The notes under the pieces: model-generated
What the model was told of the DNA's origin: nothing
Database searches by the model: none
The model's input: only the letters and a program-made list of their open reading frames with translations
Position numbers and translations under genes: made by a program
Assembly (NCBI RefSeq): GCF_002944405.1
Contig: NZ_CP024310.1
Coordinates: 186,001 to 250,000, forward strand
Direction: 5' to 3'
From: Sinorhizobium fredii
GTDB taxonomy: Bacteria; Pseudomonadota; Alphaproteobacteria; Rhizobiales; Rhizobiaceae
DNA: 64,000 nt
Shown: positions 1-7,882 of the stretch, piece after piece
Layout of the letters: each line of letters begins with the position of its first letter
Numbering within the stretch: position 1 is the stretch's first letter

Positions 1-2
1 GG

Positions 3-755
3 CCGTTGAAGGGAAAAACCGTCATTGCGACCTCGCAATCGGGCGAAAGTGCCGAAGCCGTCCGCTGGCTGAGCGAGGCCGCTGAACGGGACGATTGCTT
101 CGGCATGACGATGGAAGCGGGCTCGACCCTGGCAACAAGCGTTCCCTCTGTGATCGGATGCGGCGGCACCGAGATTGCGGTCGCGGCCACGCGCAGCTTT
201 ACCATCGCATTTGCCCAGCACCTCGCCATTCTGGAGGCGCTCGGCGCCGACCCCGTGCAGGCGCTTGCCGCCTTATCCAAGTCGCACCCGGTCTCGCCTG
301 ACGAGGCGTTGGCGCATTTCTCCAAGGTCTCTGCCGTGATCACCTGCGGCCGCAGGATGCGCGGTCTGGCTGAAGGACTGGCGCTCGGGATCGCCGAACT
401 TGCAAGGCTGCCCTCCTTCTCGATCGAAGGCGGCCAGATGCGGCATGGACCGCTTGAAATGCTTGGACCCGATCGCGGCGTCATTCTGCTTCGATCCTCG
501 GAAACCGGCGGAGAACGTTTTGCCGGTCTGACGGCGGCGGTTCGCAAGTGCAATTCGCCTGTTATCGTGTTCGACTGTTCAGGCGGGGAGCCGATCGGTG
601 ATGCCATCAACATCCGCCTGCCCAGGAGCTCGGATATGGCGGCGATCTTCTTTCTCCTGCCGGTTCTCCAACGCTTCATGCTGGAATTTGGCAGCCGGCA
701 CGTGGCGAATGTCGGCACGCCGATGCATATCGCCAAGGTCACACGCGTCGAGTAG
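3..755 (+). CDS. SIS-domain sugar-phosphate isomerase/deaminase-like protein (5' partial)
   Basis: The reading frame is already open at the window edge, so the true start lies to the left and only the last 250 or so residues are seen; GlmS-type SIS proteins are usually about 340 residues. A TSQSGES motif (sugar-phosphate binding) occurs near the visible N-terminus, an IGCGGTEIAVAATRSFT stretch follows, and the second SIS half contains EGGQMRHGPLEML, a GlmS/AgaS/FrlB-like signature. The family isomerises or deaminates amino-sugar or glycosylamine phosphates in the cytosol. The next gene on the same strand is a cupin phosphoglucose isomerase, and two sugar kinases and an ABC importer converge from the right, so an amino-sugar or modified-hexose pathway is likely. 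The exact substrate is not determinable. Confidence 0.8.
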   Translation, partial: PLKGKTVIATSQSGESAEAVRWLSEAAERDDCFGMTMEAGSTLATSVPSVIGCGGTEIAVAATRSFTIAFAQHLAILEALGADPVQALAALSKSHPVSPDEALAHFSKVSAVITCGRRMRGLAEGLALGIAELARLPSFSIEGGQMRHGPLEMLGPDRGVILLRSSETGGERFAGLTAAVRKCNSPVIVFDCSGGEPIGDAINIRLPRSSDMAAIFFLLPVLQRFMLEFGSRHVANVGTPMHIAKVTRVE

Positions 756-916
756 GGCATATTGCACCGTCGTCGCGCCATCCCGCAGCATGAGCCAGAG
801 CGTACTGCACGAGGAACAAGCGCCTTGGAGCGCCAGCAAACGGCGCGGCCTTTGGACCGGACGGTTAGTCGCGCGACAGCGAACGGGCGACACGGGGAGA
901 GCAGATAGGAACCGAG

Positions 917-1474
917 ATGACGTACCCGGAAAATGTCGCGATCGATGCTGCGACTGGGGCGATTGCGCCGATGGTCGAGCACTACGAAAAGCGCCTCGCT
1001 GATCTCAGAGACGTCTTTTCCGACAGGCAAGCCGTCGACCGGATGCTTGCCGAAGATCAAAATATCCTCGTTTATCAGGTCCGGGCCTTCAAGAGAGAGG
1101 GATGCGACTTATGGTTCGGCACGACAACCATCGAGCCGGGCCAGGTCGGGCGCGAATATTTCATGACCCGCGGTCATTTCCACAAGAGGCGCGACATGGG
1201 GGAGGTGTATTACACTCAGGCTGGCGAGGGATTGCTTCTCCTGCAATCGCGAGACCGCCAGATTGAGACCATGGAGATGCGGCCGGGCACCTCATCGCTT
1301 ATTCCCCCAGATTGGGCGCACCGCTCAATCAATGTTGGCACCGATCCCCTCGTCTTTGTCTGGGTGTGCAACATCGAGGCTGGCAACGACTACGGCGAGA
1401 TCCTCGAAAAAGGGATGCTGAGACACGTTATCGCGGGCGCCGCAAGCCCCGAGATAATCGACCCGCTCGCTTGA
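917..1474 (+). CDS. cupin-type (metal-dependent) glucose-6-phosphate isomerase
   Basis: A 185-residue single-domain cupin. The motif TRGHFH at residues 84-89 provides His87 and His89, Glu96 follows in GEVYY, and His135 sits in PPDWAHRSIN; together these are the metal ligands expected of the cupin phosphoglucose isomerase family, which interconverts glucose-6-phosphate and fructose-6-phosphate and is unrelated to classical Pgi. The length is typical. The ATG start follows a GATAGGA-like Shine-Dalgarno. It lies about 160 bases behind the SIS gene on the same strand and converges with a PfkB kinase gene 20 bases beyond its stop. Together with the SIS protein it would feed a sugar phosphate into central metabolism. 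The family call is strong; the physiological sugar is inferred. Confidence 0.85.
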   Translation: MTYPENVAIDAATGAIAPMVEHYEKRLADLRDVFSDRQAVDRMLAEDQNILVYQVRAFKREGCDLWFGTTTIEPGQVGREYFMTRGHFHKRRDMGEVYYTQAGEGLLLLQSRDRQIETMEMRPGTSSLIPPDWAHRSINVGTDPLVFVWVCNIEAGNDYGEILEKGMLRHVIAGAASPEIIDPLA

Positions 1475-1494
1475 CGTCACGCCCGATAGCGTCG

Positions 1495-2421
1495 TCACAC
1501 CAGGTCGAGCGCCTCCTGCGGGGAGAGAATCCGCGCTTCCTTCGGCTTCCTGAGTACGGCCGTTGCAACCCGGCTGCCCAGCCTTGCTGCATCCGACCAC
1601 CCCATCCCCTTCGATAGCCCGTACAAAAGCCCGGCGTTGAAACTGTCGCCGGCGCCGGTTGTGTCGGCGCAGGCAACAGGCTCCGTCGCATGACGGAAAT
1701 ATTCCCCGCCGGGACCGACGCCCGCACATCCCTCCTTGCCGAGCTTGGCAATCAGCCAACCGCCGCAGAGTTTACCGACATGCTCCAATGCGTCGTCGAC
1801 ATTGCTGCACCCGCTGATGGCGACAAGTTCCTGAGCGTTGGGAATGAAACAGTCGACGATCGCCAGGTAAGATCTCAGATCTGCCAGGACGGCTTCAGAC
1901 CAGCCGAACTGATCGGAACCGGGATCGAAGAAGCTGAGCGCGCCTGACGCCTTGATCAGTCTGAGCTGACGCAGCGTGCTCTTCTGAAGCGCCGGCGTGG
2001 TAAAGTAGCCGGTCAGAAGCACGAGATCTGACTGGTAGGCCGAATGGGCGATATCCTCGAACGCAAAATGCTCCAGATGGCCGCGTGCCGCAATGAAGCT
2101 TCGATCCTTGGCATCCGACTCGAATGCAAGTGAAATCGTCGTTGGCAATTCCGGCACGACTTTAAGCAACGAGAGATCGACGCCGGCTTCCGCGAGGCCT
2201 GCTCTCACCGCGCGGCCGACAACATCGTCACCGATCGTGGCATGCAGCTGAACAGCTGCACCCATCGAAGCCAGGACAGCCGCCGTTGTTCCAGCGGCCC
2301 CGCCCGCACGGAAACAGATGGAATCGACCAGCATTTCCGCGCCTGGCGCCGGCCATTCGTCGACCGCTCTCGACACGATATCGGCCGCGACATTGCCGAT
2401 GACAGAAATTGTTTTCAGCAT
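1495..2421 (-). CDS. PfkB-family carbohydrate kinase (first copy)
   Basis: A 308-residue ribokinase-fold kinase. It begins MLKTISVIGNVAADIV, has the sugar-site glycines FRAGGAAGTTAAVLA, and ends with DTTGAGDSFNAGLLYG, which holds the catalytic Asp and anion hole of PfkB enzymes. The open frame extends upstream to 2574 but that part overlaps the ATPase gene and has no kinase homology, so ATG at 2421 is chosen. It is the last gene of the minus-strand ABC operon, 64 bases after the ATPase. A second PfkB (5405-6400) in the same operon is clearly paralogous (IGNVQADLV, FRPGGSGGVTGMVLA, DTTGAGDSFNAGLALG), so the pathway may need two phosphorylations or two related substrates. The substrate is not predictable. 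Confidence 0.85.
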   Translation of the reverse strand: MLKTISVIGNVAADIVSRAVDEWPAPGAEMLVDSICFRAGGAAGTTAAVLASMGAAVQLHATIGDDVVGRAVRAGLAEAGVDLSLLKVVPELPTTISLAFESDAKDRSFIAARGHLEHFAFEDIAHSAYQSDLVLLTGYFTTPALQKSTLRQLRLIKASGALSFFDPGSDQFGWSEAVLADLRSYLAIVDCFIPNAQELVAISGCSNVDDALEHVGKLCGGWLIAKLGKEGCAGVGPGGEYFRHATEPVACADTTGAGDSFNAGLLYGLSKGMGWSDAARLGSRVATAVLRKPKEARILSPQEALDLV

Positions 2422-2485
2422 GGAAAGACGTCCGCTTCTTCTGGCAGGATTGCCGGGGAGACCAATGACCAAGCTCTGCTCGGAA

Positions 2486-3550
2486 CTACAGTCGCAGCCC
2501 TTGCGAAGCCTCGAAGAAATGCAGTCCTTGGGGCGCGATGCTGAGCCGGACCATCTGCCCTGGCTTGACGTCAATGCTCGCGGGCGCCGTCAGGATCAGG
2601 TCCTGCCCCCCGACGCGTGTCGAGATAAGTTGCTCTGGACCGGTCAGCTCGACGAGATTGACATTGGCTTCGATCTCAATGCCGGAGGCCGAGCCGTTTG
2701 CGCCGACACCGATTGCCTCCGGCCGGACGCCGATCACAATCTCCGAAGATCCAGCCGATCCCCTGAAGTCGAATTCGATCGGGCAGGTATCGCCCCGAAA
2801 TCGGCCGTTCAAGACCTTCCCCGCAATGAAGTTCATTGGCGGCGAACCGACAAAGTCGGCGACACGCATCGTTCTTGGCTGGTCGTAGATCTGTGAGGGC
2901 GTTCCCTGCTGTTCCACCTGTCCGTTATGCATCAAGACAAGTTGGGTGGCCAACGTCATGGCCTCGACCTGGTCGTGCGTCACATAGACGATCGTCGTTC
3001 CGAGGATACCGTGCAGTCGCTTGATCTCGTGGCGCATCTCGGATCTCAGCCGCGCATCGAGATTGGAGAGCGGTTCATCGAACAGGAAGAGCTTTGGTTT
3101 GCGCACCAGTGCCCGACCGATGGCCACGCGCTGACGCTGGCCGCCGGAGAGTTGAGCGGGCTTGCGCTCGAGCAAACTCTCGATGCGAAGCAACTTTGCC
3201 ACTTCCGCCACTGCCTTTTCCCGGTCGGCGCGTGGCACGTTGCGCATTTCCAGGGGGAACGCGATGTTACGGGCCACAGACAGGTTTGGGTAAAGGGCGT
3301 AGGACTGGAACACCATGGCGATGTCGCGATCCTTGGGATGGACGCCGACGATGGATTTGTCATCCAGTCGCACGTCGCCCGAGGTCGGCTCGGCTAGCCC
3401 GGCGATGATGCTGAGCAGCGTCGACTTTCCGCATCCGGAAGATCCGAGCAGCACCAGGAACCCACCATCGTCAAGAGCGATGTCAACGCCCTTGAGAACC
3501 TGTAGGGTTCCGTACTCCTTCTTGATCTGGCTAATCGTTAGAGCTCCCAT
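2486..3550 (-). CDS. ABC transporter ATP-binding protein, UgpC/MalK type
   Basis: A 354-residue ATPase of the carbohydrate uptake transporter-1 class. The Walker A motif GSSGCGKST lies at residues 36-44, followed by the Q-loop, the signature LSGGQRQRVAIGRAL, Walker B LFLFDEPLSNLD and the H-loop VTHDQVEAMTLA. The last 120 or so residues form the TOBE regulatory domain (VIGVRPEAI) typical of MalK/UgpC. It energises the two permeases encoded upstream (3591-4433 and 4433-5314), 40 bases away. Length and domain order match the family. No gene for a binding protein occurs in this operon within the window. Confidence 0.92.
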   Translation of the reverse strand: MGALTISQIKKEYGTLQVLKGVDIALDDGGFLVLLGSSGCGKSTLLSIIAGLAEPTSGDVRLDDKSIVGVHPKDRDIAMVFQSYALYPNLSVARNIAFPLEMRNVPRADREKAVAEVAKLLRIESLLERKPAQLSGGQRQRVAIGRALVRKPKLFLFDEPLSNLDARLRSEMRHEIKRLHGILGTTIVYVTHDQVEAMTLATQLVLMHNGQVEQQGTPSQIYDQPRTMRVADFVGSPPMNFIAGKVLNGRFRGDTCPIEFDFRGSAGSSEIVIGVRPEAIGVGANGSASGIEIEANVNLVELTGPEQLISTRVGGQDLILTAPASIDVKPGQMVRLSIAPQGLHFFEASQGLRL

Positions 3551-3590
3551 TGATCCTCCCGAAGCGGATTGTGGCTGTAGGCGTTTGGGC

Positions 3591-4433
3591 TCATCCCTTC
3601 ACTCCGCCCTGGGTGAGCCCGGAGATCAGTGCCTTTTGCAGGACGAGACCGATGAAGACCGGCGGAAGGGCAGCGATGACGCCGGCTGCGGCGATGGCCC
3701 CATAATTTGTCTCTCTCCCACCGGAAATTTCTGCGATCGCAACCGTGACGGTCTTTGCCTGGACGCCTGACGTGAAGAGAAGGGCGTAAAAGAACTCGTC
3801 CCAGGCGAGCAAGAGCGCGAAGATGGCCGCCGTTGAGATGATCGGCGCGATCAGCGGAATGCTGATCAGCCTCAGCATCTGATCAAGCCTGGCCCCATCC
3901 ATCGAGGCGGCGCTCTCGATTTCTCCCGGCAGCGCATCGAAGCCGGACTTGATCAGCCAGGTGGTGAATGGCGCCAGGATCGCGAGATAGATCGCGGCAA
4001 GCCCCAGAACCGAATTGAGCATTCCGAGGCGGGCGAGCACCATATAGAGAGGGACGGCTAAAGCCACGGGCGGCAGCATATAGAGCAACACCACCACGCT
4101 GAGCGACCACCCCATGGACCGTACCCGCGACACCACCCATGCGGCAGGAACGGCGACGATGAGCGCCAGCAGCGTCGCGGCGCCGGAGGCGCGAATGCTG
4201 TTGAACAGCGCCGAGAGGAAATCGCGTCCCTTGCCGCCGGTATAGTCGAGCAGCTGATGGTAGTTGGAGAAGTCCACCTCGGAGGGCCACCACCGAAGCG
4301 GCTTCTGCGATAGAGCCTCTGCGGGCGAGATGCTCATGATGACCAGCCAGATAAACGGCGCAACGACGATCAGAAAGACGACGTTGGCCGCGAGGTAGGT
4401 CAGGACGGTGGCTAGGGTCGATCGCCGCTCCAT
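3591..4433 (-). CDS. carbohydrate ABC transporter permease (MalG/UgpE type)
   Basis: A 280-residue inner-membrane permease starting MERRSTLATVLTYLAANVVFLIVVAPF, with about six hydrophobic segments and a binding-protein-dependent transport loop (EIESAASMDGARLDQMLRLISIPLI, the EAA-type motif) that contacts the ATPase. The frame is open far upstream, but that extension reads as Arg-rich shadow over the neighbouring permease. ATG at 4433 overlaps the upstream stop as TAATG, so the two permeases are translationally coupled. With its partner and the ATPase it forms a CUT1-type importer for an oligosaccharide, polyol or glycerol-phosphate-like compound; specificity would lie in the missing binding protein. 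Confidence 0.9.
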   Translation of the reverse strand: MERRSTLATVLTYLAANVVFLIVVAPFIWLVIMSISPAEALSQKPLRWWPSEVDFSNYHQLLDYTGGKGRDFLSALFNSIRASGAATLLALIVAVPAAWVVSRVRSMGWSLSVVVLLYMLPPVALAVPLYMVLARLGMLNSVLGLAAIYLAILAPFTTWLIKSGFDALPGEIESAASMDGARLDQMLRLISIPLIAPIISTAAIFALLLAWDEFFYALLFTSGVQAKTVTVAIAEISGGRETNYGAIAAAGVIAALPPVFIGLVLQKALISGLTQGGVKG

Positions 4434-5314
4434 TACTTCATCTCCTCGGTGCGCCGCACAAGGCGGGCGTAGAACACGGCAAGCATGGTGATGATCAGCG
4501 TGACGATCAGGGCCAGCGACGCGCCTGAGCCGGCCCGCTGGAAGGCGAATGCTTCCTGATAGACCAGGAGCGACAGCGTGCGGGTGGCGTTCGCCGGTCC
4601 GCCTCGGGTCAGCACCCAGACGATGTCGAAGACCTTGAAAGCTTCGATTGTTCTGAGAACGACGGCGACCATCAATGGCCCGGCGAGATAGGGCAGGGTG
4701 ACGTAGCGGAAGCGCCTGATGACGCCGGCGCCGTCGATCAGCGCGGCTGCCTGAATATCGCGAGGGACCGCCTGGAGTGCTGCGAGCGAGATCAGCGCGA
4801 CGAGCGAGAAGTTCTTCCAGACGTCGGCGACGATGATCGCCCAGATCGCCGAGTCCGGCTGGCCCAGCCACGACTGGTAGCTGTCGAGGATGCCAAGCTG
4901 CGTCAGAGCTGCGTTGAGCGCGCCGTATTCAGGATTGTAGATCAGCCGCCACAACATGGCGTTGACCACTGTCGGCAGTGCCCAGGGCAAGATCATCACG
5001 GCGCGCAAAAATGTCCGGCCGACAAAGTGCTGCTGCAGCAACAGTGCCGTGAGCACCCCGAGCACGATCTCGGCGCTGACCGAGACGACGGTGAAGATCG
5101 CTGTTGTCGTCAAGGCGTGGAGAAAATCGGAGCGCGACAGAAGCTTGGCGAAGTTGTCGAGACCGACGAAATTGCCGGTGCTGCCGATCAGCCGGGCGTC
5201 CGTCAGCGACAGCCGGATGGTATCGACCAAGGGGTAACCGATCACAGCCGCCATCACAATCATGAGCGGCAGGGCCAACAGCCATGCTTGGCGGGGAATC
5301 CAGGCGGTATTCAA
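4433..5314 (-). CDS. carbohydrate ABC transporter permease (MalF/UgpA type)
   Basis: A 293-residue membrane protein beginning MNTAWIPRQAWLLALPLMIVMAAVIGYPLVDTI. It has the conserved TDARLIGS and FVGLDNFAKLL region after the first membrane segment, as in UgpA/MalF-like proteins, and an EAA loop (IQAAALIDGAGVIRRFRYVTLPYLAG). It pairs with the downstream permease through a TAATG overlap. In most loci of this type a periplasmic binding-protein gene stands directly upstream; here the upstream neighbour is a PfkB kinase and the 90-base gap holds a strong hairpin. Confidence 0.9.
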   Translation of the reverse strand: MNTAWIPRQAWLLALPLMIVMAAVIGYPLVDTIRLSLTDARLIGSTGNFVGLDNFAKLLSRSDFLHALTTTAIFTVVSVSAEIVLGVLTALLLQQHFVGRTFLRAVMILPWALPTVVNAMLWRLIYNPEYGALNAALTQLGILDSYQSWLGQPDSAIWAIIVADVWKNFSLVALISLAALQAVPRDIQAAALIDGAGVIRRFRYVTLPYLAGPLMVAVVLRTIEAFKVFDIVWVLTRGGPANATRTLSLLVYQEAFAFQRAGSGASLALIVTLIITMLAVFYARLVRRTEEMK

Positions 5315-5358
5315 GTTCGGTCCACCCTAAACAAAGTTCAAACGGATAAAGGCTCGAA

Positions 5359-5387
5359 GGGATGGCGCAGCAGGGCCGCGCCATCCC
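5359..5387 (-). other. 10-bp-stem RNA hairpin between kinase and permease genes
   Basis: GGGATGGCGC at 5359-5368 and its exact complement GCGCCATCCC at 5378-5387 are separated by nine bases. The structure lies in the 90-base gap between the kinase stop (5405) and the permease start (5314) and has no U-run after it on the minus strand, so it is more likely an mRNA-stabilising or partial-termination element than a full terminator. Similar hairpins follow the binding-protein genes elsewhere in this window (near 20,975, 29,907 and 43,111). Confidence 0.6.
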
Positions 5388-5404
5388 CCCGGGAGGGCGG
5401 ACCG

Positions 5405-6400
5405 CTATTGCAGTCCGCGTCTTACACCCTCGATTTCCAGCGGCGCTGACCTGCCCCCACGCGCCAGATCAAGCCTCGCCAGGTCACGGGGTGTAAGGTA
5501 GCGGCGCGCGGCAGGCTGCCTGAGCACTTCTGAAGCAAGGGCGGTCGCCAGATGCGCCGATGCGACCCAATCGAGCCCGCGGGAAAGGCCCAGGGCCAGC
5601 CCCGCATTGAAGCTGTCGCCAGCGCCCGTCGTGTCAGGCGCCTCCACGGGGTCAGGGCGGATTGCGGCAGGCGTGCCGCCGCCCGTGTCGGCGACAAGGC
5701 AGCCCTTTGCCCCGGTTTTGACGACGATGCAGCCATCGAAGCGGCGCCTTAGCCTTGCCAATGCATCGCCCACGTCGGTGCAGCCCGTCAAAGCGAGAAG
5801 CTCCGCCTCGTTGGGCAGGAAGCAGTCGCATTCCTCGAGAATCGAGCACAGCATCTCGCGCACCGCATCGGACCAGCCAAACTGGTCCGAGCCGGGATCG
5901 AAAAGGACGATACTGCCATTTCGGCGAGCCCGGCTGGCGAGCCCGGCAATGTCGGCCTGTAAGGCCGGTGTCGTGAAAAAGCCGGTCAGCAGCGTAATTT
6001 CAGCCGTGAGCGCCTCGTCGGCCAAATCGTATTTCGAAAAGGCCTCCATGTGTCCGCGTGAGGTCAGGAAGGAGCGCTCCCGCTCGGCAGCCTCGAGCGC
6101 GACCGTGATACTCGTCGGCAGCTCGACCTCGCGGATGTCGGAGGTCTCAACGCCAACCTCCGCAAGCATCGAGCGGATGACCGCGCCGATCGGATCTCGA
6201 CCGAGCGTGCCGAACAGGCGAACCGGAGCTCCGGCGGCCGCCAGCACCATCCCGGTGACACCCCCGCTACCGCCCGGCCGAAAGCTGACATCGTCGACGA
6301 ACCTTTCCTCGCCCGGCGGAGGCAAGGCCGCTACTGGCCGCAGCACGAGGTCAGCCTGGACGTTGCCGATCACCGCCACCGTTCTTGACTGGTCTCGCAT
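5405..6400 (-). CDS. PfkB-family carbohydrate kinase (second copy)
   Basis: A 331-residue ribokinase-like kinase with the N-terminal IGNVQADLVLRP region, substrate-site glycines in FRPGGSGGVTG, a DPGSDQFGWSDAV segment almost identical to the first PfkB (1495-2421), and the C-terminal catalytic DTTGAGDSFNAG. GTG at 6403 and ATG at 6400 are adjacent possible starts; the ATG is preferred. Its start lies only a few bases after the Gfo/Idh stop, so the two are cotranscribed. The family transfers phosphate from ATP to a sugar hydroxyl in the cytosol. It has about 20 residues more at its C-terminus than its paralogue. Confidence 0.85.
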   Translation of the reverse strand: MRDQSRTVAVIGNVQADLVLRPVAALPPPGEERFVDDVSFRPGGSGGVTGMVLAAAGAPVRLFGTLGRDPIGAVIRSMLAEVGVETSDIREVELPTSITVALEAAERERSFLTSRGHMEAFSKYDLADEALTAEITLLTGFFTTPALQADIAGLASRARRNGSIVLFDPGSDQFGWSDAVREMLCSILEECDCFLPNEAELLALTGCTDVGDALARLRRRFDGCIVVKTGAKGCLVADTGGGTPAAIRPDPVEAPDTTGAGDSFNAGLALGLSRGLDWVASAHLATALASEVLRQPAARRYLTPRDLARLDLARGGRSAPLEIEGVRRGLQ

Positions 6401-6405
6401 CACTT

Positions 6406-7461
6406 TTACGCGCTTTTCCGCTGATCAGGCTCTTCGCGAGCCGTGAGCGCGTTGACCGTTTCGACGATCTCCAGCGCCTTGAGACCATCGCGCGCGTTGG
6501 GCTCGACGGCGCTTCCCTCAAGAATTGCCGCAGCGAAGGCCTCGACTTGCAGCTTGTAGGCGTCGGTGTCGCCGTAGATCGGCTCCTCATAGCTGGATTG
6601 TTCGGAACGGAAGATGCGCACGCGGCTTGCCGCCCGGGAGAATGGGAAAGGTATCTCGGCGCTGATATGCCCCTTGCTGCCGTAGATCTGGAAGCCCTCG
6701 GTCCATTCGGCATGAACGCTGGCGGTAATCTCGAAAGAGGCGGCGGCGCCGGCATCCGTGGTCGCGATGCCGTGCCAGGAGTGATCAACGCCGTCAACGG
6801 CCATGGTCGCGGCCGACACCGTGAGCTCGCCGAGCAGGAAGCGCATCAGGTCGAACGTATGGATGCCATGGGTCGCCAGAAGGTGGGTCTTGCGGTTAGC
6901 CGCCTTGAGCGCCGTTTCCCGGTTGCGAACGTCCTGGTCGACAAGCATCGCAGGAAACAGCGTGGCTTCGATCGGTGGACGCAGTTCGGACATGACCCGA
7001 TACCAGCAGCGCGCACTCAGGATGCGGCCAATCCCGCCCTCGGCGATAACCTGCTGCGCCCGCGCAATGCCGGGATCAAACCGCTTCATGCTGCCGACCT
7101 GCAATTGGAGCCCCGTCTTGCCCAGAACCTCGATCAGCGTCTTCGCTTCCGCAGCGGTCACGGCGACCGGCTTTTCGACAAGCACATGCCTGCCCGCCTG
7201 AAGTGCGGCGATTGATACCGGCACGTGGAAGCGGTCCGGAATGGCAATCAGCACCGCGTCGATGTCGGCGTTTAGAAACTCCTGCTGGTCGGTGTAAGCC
7301 GGAACACCGAGCCGCAAGCCCGCGCCCTTGGCCAGCAACCCACTTGGATCGAACACCGCCGCCAGCTCCACGTTCCTGGCCTTCTGAACGGCCGGAAAAT
7401 GCGCCGCCTGGGCGATACGCCCGCAGCCGATCACGCCGAGTTTCAGCTTCTCTTTTGTCAC
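6406..7461 (-). CDS. Gfo/Idh/MocA-family NAD(P)-dependent oxidoreductase
   Basis: A 351-residue protein starting with GTG at 7461 (VTKEKLKLGVIGCGRIAQAAH), which has GGAGAG seven to eight bases ahead; the longer frame to 7653 runs through the regulatory region and is rejected. The Rossmann GxGxxA motif (GCGRIA) is near residue 10, and the family EKP motif (VLVEKPVAVTAAEA) near residue 95. The C-terminal alpha/beta dimerisation domain contains GIHTFDLMRFLLGE. Members oxidise or reduce sugars, inositols and aminated sugars. It is the first gene of the minus-strand operon, behind a candidate operator at 7517-7547. Confidence 0.88.
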   Translation of the reverse strand: MTKEKLKLGVIGCGRIAQAAHFPAVQKARNVELAAVFDPSGLLAKGAGLRLGVPAYTDQQEFLNADIDAVLIAIPDRFHVPVSIAALQAGRHVLVEKPVAVTAAEAKTLIEVLGKTGLQLQVGSMKRFDPGIARAQQVIAEGGIGRILSARCWYRVMSELRPPIEATLFPAMLVDQDVRNRETALKAANRKTHLLATHGIHTFDLMRFLLGELTVSAATMAVDGVDHSWHGIATTDAGAAASFEITASVHAEWTEGFQIYGSKGHISAEIPFPFSRAASRVRIFRSEQSSYEEPIYGDTDAYKLQVEAFAAAILEGSAVEPNARDGLKALEIVETVNALTAREEPDQRKSA

Positions 7462-7882
7462 TTCGTCTCTCCGGAACGATTGATCGAACTTGTCCGGGAC
7501 TATGAAGCATGCGCGATATCGTGCAGTCAAGTGGGAAATGCACGATAGTGTGCAGTTTTTCCGAAGGCAGGAAGCCGGCAGATGGGCATCAGCAAGCGAG
7601 ATCAGGCGCGAAAAGATTACGAGGGCGGCGGATGCAAGGCTCAAAAGGTCCAAGTCTTACGTCCGGCAGGCGAGAGTTCCCTTGAAGATGACGCGCCGGT
7701 CCGATCCGCGGACATCGCGATCCACGGGGCGAAGAATCACGGACGCTCCAGGTGTCGACACCCTCGACGGAAGATGGCGTAACTAGCGGCGCCCTCGCGT
7801 AGGATGGAATTCTGACCGTTGGTCGCAGAGTGGGTGGGGAGAGTGAACGTCGACCCGTATATGGGTTGAAATCTAACGCCAG
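7462..7882. other. intergenic control region of the sugar operon
   Basis: These 420 bases separate the DeoR-type regulator from the Gfo/Idh gene and contain no credible gene; short open frames on both strands have no recognisable product. The notable content is the perfect inverted repeat at 7517-7547, about 55-85 bases upstream of the Gfo/Idh GTG, where an operator for the minus-strand operon would be expected. I see nothing else. Confidence 0.6.
7517..7547 (-). promoter_or_regulatory. candidate operator: perfect 9-bp inverted repeat
   Basis: TATCGTGCA at 7517-7525 is repeated as its exact complement TGCACGATA at 7539-7547 with 13 bases between. It stands in the only sizeable control region of the ABC operon, next to a DeoR-family gene (7883-8647), which makes that regulator the likely binder. 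A third partial half-site (GTGTGCAG) follows at 7548-7555. The palindrome is directly visible; regulator assignment is inference. Confidence 0.55.

Noticed and set aside
4434-4871. N-terminal extension of the MalG-type permease frame
   Set aside because: The extension is Arg-rich, lies over the neighbouring permease gene, and the TAATG overlap gives the real start.
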